DNA of 64,000 bases from CAWUFC02 sp963921335 (GTDB taxonomy: Bacteria > Pseudomonadota > Gammaproteobacteria > Pseudomonadales > Halieaceae). Below, piece after piece: positions 58,322-64,000 of the stretch (position 1 is its first letter; each line of letters begins with the position of its first letter). The notes below the pieces were generated by a model. The model did no database searches and was not told the DNA's origin. It worked only from the letters and a program-made list of their open reading frames with translations. The stretch lies in the NCBI GenBank assembly GCA_963921335.3, contig CAWUFC020000002.1, forward strand, positions 1,736,001-1,800,000. The letters are read 5' to 3'. Position numbers and translations under genes: made by a program.

Positions 58322-59404
58322 TTGCCCGACAAGATATCGGTAAGGCATGCCCAGTCGCTACTGCGACTGGCACAGTTCCCCCAGGAAGAGTTGGACGCAG
58401 AGCTGCGAGCTCTCAATCTGCCGCTGGTGCTGAGCCGGGAATACGCGGTTCCCAATGCCGAAATTTCAGCTGAAAACTACGGCCGTCTCTTCATACACCT
58501 GATTCGCAAGCTGCAGTCGCAAATCCACGAGGACGAGACCAGCCTCAACTCAGCATTGGAGTTCAGCGCCTATCGCATGCTTTACCTGGCGATGGCTCAT
58601 GCACGTGATCTACAGGAAGCTCTAAAACGGGCTGCTGTGTATTACCGACGCTTCGAAGCAAGTGGTGAAAGCTTCACCCTGACTGAAGAAGACGGGCAGA
58701 TATGCTGCGGCTTTGAGTTCAGTAGTGAGACGGAGTCTGACGGCCTTCATGCGCCCGCCAATTTTGATATGGGCCAGCTCAACTGGCTGAAGGGCCTGAC
58801 CGGACGAGTGCTGTCGGTGTCAATATGGCATCGGCTGTGCAGCTGGTTTGTAGGCGCCAATATTGACTTGAACAGAGTGGAACTGGCGCAGCCGGCACCA
58901 GAAGACCTGGAAGCGTTCGATACCATGTTCGATACCAACGTCATCTTCAGCTGCGAGCACTACGCTTTCTATTTTGACGCGCGCTACCTGGACTTTCCGA
59001 TCGTGCAGGGTGAGGAGGCCGTCAACCGTTTGCTCGAGACCTACCCGGCTGAGCTTGTGCAACTCGACCCGCGTAGAGACAGCATTGCCAGCAAGGTCAG
59101 GCGACTCCTTGGCACGGACTTTCAACGCGAGCTTCCCGGATTACAGCAGGTGGCAGAGCGCCTGCATATGACCACGCCTACCCTGCACCGGCGCCTGCAG
59201 GAGGAAGGTACCTCTTTCCAGCAAATCAAGGATCAGTTACGCCATGACCTGGCACTGGAGGCGCTGGACAACAGCGACGCAACCACCAGCCAGGTGGCCG
59301 AACTACTTGGCTTTTCTGACAGCAGCACTTTCCATCGGGCCTTCAAGAAATGGACCGGACAGACCCCTTCGGAATACCGCCAATCACGGAGCCTGGCAGG
59401 CTAA
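58322..59404 (+). CDS. AraC-family transcriptional regulator (Arabinose_bd type)
   Basis: 360 residues from TTG 58322 (no in-frame ATG close by). N-terminal effector domain (SLLRLAQFPQEELDAELRAL...LPLVLSREYAVPNAEISAENYGRLF) of the AraC-binding-like type found in OruR/ArgR-like regulators, and C-terminal helix-turn-helix (LQQVAERLHMTTPTLHRRLQ, SQVAELLGFSDSSTFHRAFKKW). It lies 125 bp upstream of the wax ester pair in the same direction and may control it. Confidence 0.85.
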   Translation: MPDKISVRHAQSLLRLAQFPQEELDAELRALNLPLVLSREYAVPNAEISAENYGRLFIHLIRKLQSQIHEDETSLNSALEFSAYRMLYLAMAHARDLQEALKRAAVYYRRFEASGESFTLTEEDGQICCGFEFSSETESDGLHAPANFDMGQLNWLKGLTGRVLSVSIWHRLCSWFVGANIDLNRVELAQPAPEDLEAFDTMFDTNVIFSCEHYAFYFDARYLDFPIVQGEEAVNRLLETYPAELVQLDPRRDSIASKVRRLLGTDFQRELPGLQQVAERLHMTTPTLHRRLQEEGTSFQQIKDQLRHDLALEALDNSDATTSQVAELLGFSDSSTFHRAFKKWTGQTPSEYRQSRSLAG

Positions 59405-59529
59405 TTTCTCCCGGCAGGATCCTCGCAATGAGGCCATGCAAAAATCTGCCACCTACGTTTGATAAAGTTCGCAATTGCTCAAAAACCAGCCAGACTTAGA
59501 CTTATAACTCTGCTAATAAGGAGCTAACA

Positions 59530-61515
59530 ATGAGTTATTTCATTACGGGTGGTACTGGTTTTATCGGGCGAAACTTCATCCTCAAGCTGAAGGAAAGGGA
59601 AGGTAGCATCTATGTGCTGACACGCCCGGGCTCCGAACACAAATTTGAAGCGCTGCAAGAGCGGTTTGGTGATGGCAGCGAGAGACTTATCCCCATTTCC
59701 GGAGACCTTCGCGAGCCCAAACTGGGGGTTTCAGAAGAAGTCATCAGCGAACTCAAGGGTAATGTGGCCCACTTCTGCCACTTTGCCGCCATCTATGACA
59801 TTGGCGCTGATGCAGAGTCCCAGATCGCCACCAATATCGAAGGTACGCGCAATGCCGTGCAACTGGCTGAAGCGCTGGAGGCGGGCTGCTTCCAGCATGT
59901 CAGTTCTATTGCCGCCGGCGGACTCTATAACGGCACCTTCCGGGAAGACATGTTCGATGAAGCAGAAAACCTGGAACACCCCTACTTCGCCACCAAACAC
60001 GACTCGGAAGGCATTGTACGCAAAGAGTGCAAAGTGCCTTTCCGGATTTATCGACCGGCCATGGTTGTCGGCCACTCCGAAACCGGTGAAATCGACAAAA
60101 TTGATGGCGCCTACTATTTCTTCAAAAGCCTGCAAAAAATTCGCAAGGCGCTGCCCCAGTGGTTCCCGCTGATCGGCATTGAGGGCGGCAAGTTCAATGT
60201 CGTGCCTGTCGACTACGTGGTCGATGCCATGGACCACATCGCGCACCTGCCTAACTACGACGGCGATTGTTTCCACCTGACCGATCCGGAACACCACAGC
60301 ATGGGCAACCTGATGAACATCTTTGCCGATGCCGGTCATGCGCCGAAGTTCAGCATGCGCCTGGATATGCGGGTATTCAGTTTTGTGCCCTCTTTTGTGC
60401 GGGACACTCTGGCTGGCCTGCCGCCAGTAAAACGCATTGTCAGCACCATGCTGGCCGACATGGGTCTGCCCGACTCTGTGACGATGTTTATGAACTACCC
60501 CACTCGCTATGACAATCGTGACACCGAGCGCGCACTCAAGGGCAGTGGCATTCAGTGCCCAGACCTGCGCGACTATGCACCAGTCATATGGGATTACTGG
60601 GAGCGCAATCTCGATCCGGACCTGTTTGTCGACCACTCCCTTGAGGGCAACGTTGGCGGGAAGATCGTACTGATTACCGGTGCCTCTTCAGGCATTGGCA
60701 AGCACTCTGCCCTGCGGCTGGCTGAGGCCGGCGCCCACATCCTGCTGGTTGCCCGCTCAGCAGAGAAGCTCGAGGATACGGCAAAAGAGATCGCAGAATT
60801 GGGAGGCTTATCGACGACCCACGTCGCTGATGTCTCCGATATGGATGACTGTGATCGCCTGGTTGCCGAAGTGCTGGAACAACACGGTCATGTAGATATT
60901 CTGCTCAACAACGCCGGCCGCTCAATTCGCAGATCGCTGGAGCACACATTTGATCGCTTCCACGACTTTGAGCGAACCATGCAGATCAATTACTTTGGCG
61001 CCATACGCCTGATCATGGGTCTGGCCCCCTCCATGCTGGAGCGCCGCAGCGGTCACGTGATCAACATGTCATCGATCAGCGCCCTGACGCCCAGCCCCCG
61101 CTTCTCAGCTTATGTGGCTTCAAAAAGTGCACTGGATGCCTGGACCCGCGCCGCTGCAGTGGAGTTCAGTGATCGCAATGTCCGCTTTACCACCATCAAT
61201 ATGCCGCTGGTGCGCACGCCGATGATCGAAGCGACTACGGTTTACAACAACATGCCGGTTCTGACCCCCGAGGAAGCGGTTGACATGGTAGTGGATGCGG
61301 TGATCAACAAGCCAAAGCGCATTGCGACCAATCTGGGGATCTTCCTGCAGGTCATGACGGCTGTGGCACCGAAGTTCTCTGAGGTGATGATGAACACTGT
61401 GTTCCGGATGTTCGAAGACTCGAATGCCGCGAAGGGTGTGAAGAAAGATGAGACGGTCGAGGTATCCAGCGAGCAGGTTGCCATGGCGGCGCTGATGAAA
61501 GGAGTGCACTTCTAA
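59530..61515 (+). CDS. Bifunctional fatty acyl-CoA reductase to fatty alcohol (Marinobacter FAR type)
   Basis: 661 residues, the length of the characterised Marinobacter enzyme, and similar to it throughout by eye. N-terminal extended-SDR/NAD-binding-4 domain with GGTGFIG at 7-13, HPYFATKH catalytic segment and GHSETGEIDKIDG; C-terminal classical SDR with ITGASSGIG from about residue 379, NNAGRSIRRSLEHTFDRFHD and SAYVASKSALDAW. The C domain reduces acyl-CoA to aldehyde and the N domain reduces aldehyde to alcohol, using NADPH. Strong RBS AATAAGGAG. The stop shares one base with the wax ester synthase start. Confidence 0.9.
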   Translation: MSYFITGGTGFIGRNFILKLKEREGSIYVLTRPGSEHKFEALQERFGDGSERLIPISGDLREPKLGVSEEVISELKGNVAHFCHFAAIYDIGADAESQIATNIEGTRNAVQLAEALEAGCFQHVSSIAAGGLYNGTFREDMFDEAENLEHPYFATKHDSEGIVRKECKVPFRIYRPAMVVGHSETGEIDKIDGAYYFFKSLQKIRKALPQWFPLIGIEGGKFNVVPVDYVVDAMDHIAHLPNYDGDCFHLTDPEHHSMGNLMNIFADAGHAPKFSMRLDMRVFSFVPSFVRDTLAGLPPVKRIVSTMLADMGLPDSVTMFMNYPTRYDNRDTERALKGSGIQCPDLRDYAPVIWDYWERNLDPDLFVDHSLEGNVGGKIVLITGASSGIGKHSALRLAEAGAHILLVARSAEKLEDTAKEIAELGGLSTTHVADVSDMDDCDRLVAEVLEQHGHVDILLNNAGRSIRRSLEHTFDRFHDFERTMQINYFGAIRLIMGLAPSMLERRSGHVINMSSISALTPSPRFSAYVASKSALDAWTRAAAVEFSDRNVRFTTINMPLVRTPMIEATTVYNNMPVLTPEEAVDMVVDAVINKPKRIATNLGIFLQVMTAVAPKFSEVMMNTVFRMFEDSNAAKGVKKDETVEVSSEQVAMAALMKGVHF

Positions 61516-62918
61516 TGCAACAGCTTACTGGAATGGACGCCATGTTTCTCCACACGGAGATGGATGGCTTCCCCATGCACATTGGCGGCGTTTCGATTTA
61601 CGACCAATCAAAGGTGCCCGGCGGCAAGGTGCGTTTCAAGGGCATACTGTCGCTGTTTGAAAAACGTATGCGCCGCTCGCCCATTTTTCGGCGCAAGCTG
61701 ATGGAAGTACCCATGGGTCTGGACCAGCCCTACTGGATAGACGACCCCAAGTTTGATCTTGAGTATCACGTTCGCCATATCGCCCTGCCTCAACCTGGGG
61801 ACTGGCGTCAGCTCTGCATACAGGTGGCGCGCCTGCATGCCCAACCCCTGGATATGGCGCACCCACTCTGGCAAATCTATGTCATTGAGGGCCTTAATAA
61901 CGTTGAAGGCGTTCCCAAGGGTAGCTTCGCACTGTACGTAAAAGTGCATCACGCAGCCATGGACGGTGCTACCGGCGTCCATTTCTTTGCAGCTTTCAAT
62001 GACATGGAGCCCAACCCACCCGAGGAGAACGTCCTGGACTGGGTAATACAACCGACCCCCAGCAAATCAAGAATGCTGGGCAAGGCATATCTGAACAATC
62101 TGAGAAAGCCCAAGCAATTCTACGACCTGATCAGAAATGCACTGCCCGCGCGTCAGCGGCTACGTGAGGGCAAGGAAGAGGAGCGATTCTCCAGCCTGGA
62201 TGACAAGGAAGCCACCCGCTTTAATCGCGGGGTGTCCAACCATCGCGTAGTTGAAGCCAAAAAGTTCGATTTTGAGGATGTCCGCGCTATAAAAAATTCG
62301 GTGCCGGGTGCCACCATCAATGACGCGGTGCTGACCATTATCGGGGGAGCAATGCGTCGCTATCTGGACAGCAAGGGCGAATTACCTGATTCCAGCATGG
62401 TGGCTGGGTGTCCGATCGATGTGCGCGATGAAGCCGAGGCCGAAGCGGGTGGCAATATGATTGGGCTGATGAACGTGGCCCTGCGCACAGATATCGAAGA
62501 CGCCCTGGATCGCCTGCAGGCTGTGCACGATGAAGCCAATCGCTCCAAGGCCTACGCAGAAGCTCTGGGACCACGCATCGGCATGGACATCGCCGACACG
62601 GTGCCCGGCGGCATTATCTCCAGTGTTATGCGCCTCTCTGTCGCCGCGGGCATGGCAGAGAAGAACATCATGCAGAACACTATTGTGACCAACGTTCCGG
62701 GCTCCCCCTTCCAGCTTTACCTGTGCGGGGCAGAACTGATCGATTCCTTTGGTATCGGGGTACTGGCTCCGGGTATGGGGCTGTTCCACACGGTGACCAG
62801 TGCCGTGATGAACAAGCAGGGAACCATCATCATAGCCGCGGTGTCATGTCGCGAGATCATGCCTGACCCCGAATTCTATGCCGAATGCCTGCAGGCCTCC
62901 TTTGATGAACTTCTATAG
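61515..62918 (+). CDS. Wax ester synthase / acyl-CoA:diacylglycerol acyltransferase (WS/DGAT)
   Basis: 467 residues. Active-site HH-x3-DG at 145-151 (VHHAAMDG), MDAMFLHTE start, PLDMAHPLWQIYVIEGL, NDAVLTIIGGAMRRYL (ND motif) and the C-terminal NVPGSPFQLYLCGAEL. Esterifies fatty or isoprenoid alcohols with acyl-CoA to form wax esters, and makes some triacylglycerol. Start overlaps the FAR stop by one base (TAATG), so alcohol production and esterification are translationally coupled. Confidence 0.93.
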   Translation: MQQLTGMDAMFLHTEMDGFPMHIGGVSIYDQSKVPGGKVRFKGILSLFEKRMRRSPIFRRKLMEVPMGLDQPYWIDDPKFDLEYHVRHIALPQPGDWRQLCIQVARLHAQPLDMAHPLWQIYVIEGLNNVEGVPKGSFALYVKVHHAAMDGATGVHFFAAFNDMEPNPPEENVLDWVIQPTPSKSRMLGKAYLNNLRKPKQFYDLIRNALPARQRLREGKEEERFSSLDDKEATRFNRGVSNHRVVEAKKFDFEDVRAIKNSVPGATINDAVLTIIGGAMRRYLDSKGELPDSSMVAGCPIDVRDEAEAEAGGNMIGLMNVALRTDIEDALDRLQAVHDEANRSKAYAEALGPRIGMDIADTVPGGIISSVMRLSVAAGMAEKNIMQNTIVTNVPGSPFQLYLCGAELIDSFGIGVLAPGMGLFHTVTSAVMNKQGTIIIAAVSCREIMPDPEFYAECLQASFDELL

Positions 62919-63017
62919 GCGTCCCAAAAAGCCGGAAACAGTCGCAAACGCAAGAAAGCTGGTTGATAATCACTGACCCTACTGGTGATCTGTTAAACCC
63001 ATCGAGCCCGCTGTTTC

Positions 63018-63722
63018 ATGCCTCCGAATTTTGAAGATATTTATCACGCCGCCTGCGAACGCAAAGGCGGCAAGAAAAACCTGGAGAAGCTGCTCCCCGG
63101 CAAAAGCAGCGCTCGCCGCCTGAAGAAACTGGGCAGCGATCGCTACCTGGCGGAGTTTAGCAAGAAAGTGTTCCAGTCCGGCTTTGTCTGGCGCGTGGTG
63201 GAACAAAAATGGGACGGTTTTGAAGAGGTCTTCTGGGATTTCGACATTGCCAAGCTGTTGATGATGCCCGATGACATGTTGGAGCGGAAAGCCCAGGACA
63301 AGCGCATCATCCGAAATTATCGCAAGGTCTTATCCATTCGCGAAAACGCAATGATGATCAGTGACACCGAGCGCCAGCAAGACACAGCTTTCGGTGAGTT
63401 TATAGCGGCCTGGCCAAAAGATGATGTGGTCGGCCTGTGGACCTACCTCAAGAAGAATGGCTCGCGACTGGGAGGCAATACCGGCCCGTATGCCCTGCGC
63501 ACGCTGGGTGTCGACACGTTCCTGATGTCTCGCGACGTAGAGGGCTACTTGCGCCTGCACAAGATCGTCGGCAGTGGCATTACCAGCCAGCGGGCTCTCA
63601 AGGCGACCCAGAACTACTTCAATGATTTACGTGACCAGTCCGGACGAAGTCTTGCCGACCTAAGTAGAATAGTTTCGTTTTGTTTTGGCGATAACTGGAT
63701 CGGGGTGAATCCACCAGAATAA
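63018..63722 (+). CDS. DNA-3-methyladenine glycosylase I-like protein
   Basis: 234 residues of the Tag-like helix-hairpin-helix family: FSKKVFQSGFVWRVVEQKWDGFEEVFWDFD, IRNYRKVLSIRENAMMI, and SSRLGGNTGPYALRTLGVDTF-type substrate segment. It excises alkylated bases. Several Tag zinc residues are not seen, so it may belong to the broader Tag-like branch. Preceded by a 99-bp gap without recognisable signals. Confidence 0.8.
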   Translation: MPPNFEDIYHAACERKGGKKNLEKLLPGKSSARRLKKLGSDRYLAEFSKKVFQSGFVWRVVEQKWDGFEEVFWDFDIAKLLMMPDDMLERKAQDKRIIRNYRKVLSIRENAMMISDTERQQDTAFGEFIAAWPKDDVVGLWTYLKKNGSRLGGNTGPYALRTLGVDTFLMSRDVEGYLRLHKIVGSGITSQRALKATQNYFNDLRDQSGRSLADLSRIVSFCFGDNWIGVNPPE

Positions 63723-63802
63723 GCTACCGCATGTATCCTTGTAAGTAGCCAGTCATATAGCCACAAGAACCAATTCATATAGGTGAAGAGACTGCGCACT
63801 CA

Positions 63803-64000
63803 TTAAGAAATACGAGAAGCTGCGTGCGCTGCGAACCCCCTGCCTGCTTCAGCATAGAGATCAAAGCTGGAGATCCCAAGCGATTCCAGCTCTTCTGCTT
63901 CTTCCTGAAATTTTACCACCGCTGCGATCTCACCCTCGTAACCAATCTCACGTAACAAGCTGCTGACCAGCAAATTTTCTTCGTGATTGGTTAGCGCGAG
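63803..64000 (-). CDS. KefB/TrkA-N type potassium/proton antiporter, C-terminal end
   Basis: Only the last 65 residues lie in the window; the gene continues beyond the right edge. The visible tail LALTNHEENLLVSSLLREIG, then YEGEIAAVVKFQEEAEELES and FDLYAEAGRGFAAHA, matches the RCK/TrkA-N nucleotide-binding domain ends of KefB-family K+ efflux systems. Stop at 63803-63805. Convergent with the Tag-like gene. Confidence 0.7.
   Translation of the reverse strand, partial: LALTNHEENLLVSSLLREIGYEGEIAAVVKFQEEAEELESLGISSFDLYAEAGRGFAAHAASRIS

Noticed and set aside
59731..60636. 301-residue antisense frame inside the fatty acyl-CoA reductase gene
   Set aside because: The sense protein aligns with a characterised enzyme throughout; the antisense frame has no family features.
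1..64000. CRISPR arrays, insertion sequences, tRNA/rRNA genes, integrase or att sites
   Set aside because: None was found by reading; no regularly spaced repeats, transposase motifs or tRNA-like folds were noticed.

Overview
The window looks like a chromosomal piece of a marine heterotrophic gammaproteobacterium, probably of the Halieaceae/Spongiibacteraceae/Marinobacter sphere. This is inferred from gene content: three TonB-dependent receptors, TRAP transport, Rieske oxygenases, a CRP/Vfr-like regulator, YqjG, SixA and PPK2, and a Marinobacter-type fatty acyl-CoA reductase beside a wax ester synthase. Genes are tightly packed, with many 1-4 bp stop/start overlaps. I saw no tRNA, rRNA, CRISPR array, insertion sequence or phage gene, and no gene-free stretch over 300 bp.

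Positions 1-45000 are an accessory catabolic region. It holds a minus-strand unit of FAD monooxygenase, GNAT, DUF1214 protein, Rieske oxygenase and penicillin-acylase-like enzyme (4415 to 1); a GntR/UTRA regulator with a VOC protein (6244-4550); and a run of about 15 kb on the minus strand (22684-7316). That run carries a TonB receptor, tandem nitrilase, RCC-reductase-like protein, acyl-CoA dehydrogenase, two aldehyde dehydrogenases, atypical alpha/beta hydrolase, VOC protein, isochorismatase-family hydrolase, second TonB receptor and TRAP QM. Next come an MFS transporter, a CRP-like regulator, a maleate-isomerase-like protein with a dienelactone-hydrolase-like protein, a third TonB receptor, SDRs, an MscS channel, a second Rieske oxygenase and two more RCC-reductase-like genes. 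The last of these heads an operon with a chlorophyllase-like hydrolase. A KshA-like Rieske oxygenase follows.

The central observation is three paralogues resembling plant red chlorophyll catabolite reductase, of the ferredoxin-dependent bilin reductase superfamily. They lie in three transcription units, and each unit is preceded by a copy or half-copy of one AT-rich dyad (best form ATGATATAACAATATATCAT, or its extension TATATCTTTTGAT). The same element precedes the FAD-monooxygenase operon, an SDR and a Rieske oxygenase. I infer one regulon for uptake and breakdown of an exogenous tetrapyrrole (chlorophyll or bilin catabolites) or a similar conjugated compound, perhaps controlled by the GntR regulator at 5459-6244. 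Substrate and regulator are hypotheses.

Positions 45000-64000 are more housekeeping in character: a dicarboxylate symporter; a pirin / CDGSH-glutamate synthase / Kazal-like lipoprotein operon facing a LysR regulator; a YqjG glutathionyl-hydroquinone reductase with the same LysR-type box; a minus-strand run of SixA, PPK2, retropepsin-like protease, sulfotransferase-like protein, PPOX and M20 peptidase; a NUDIX hydrolase; a frameshifted DsbA-family gene; a CBS protein; an AraC regulator; the FAR and WS/DGAT wax ester pair; a Tag-like glycosylase; and the end of a KefB-type antiporter.
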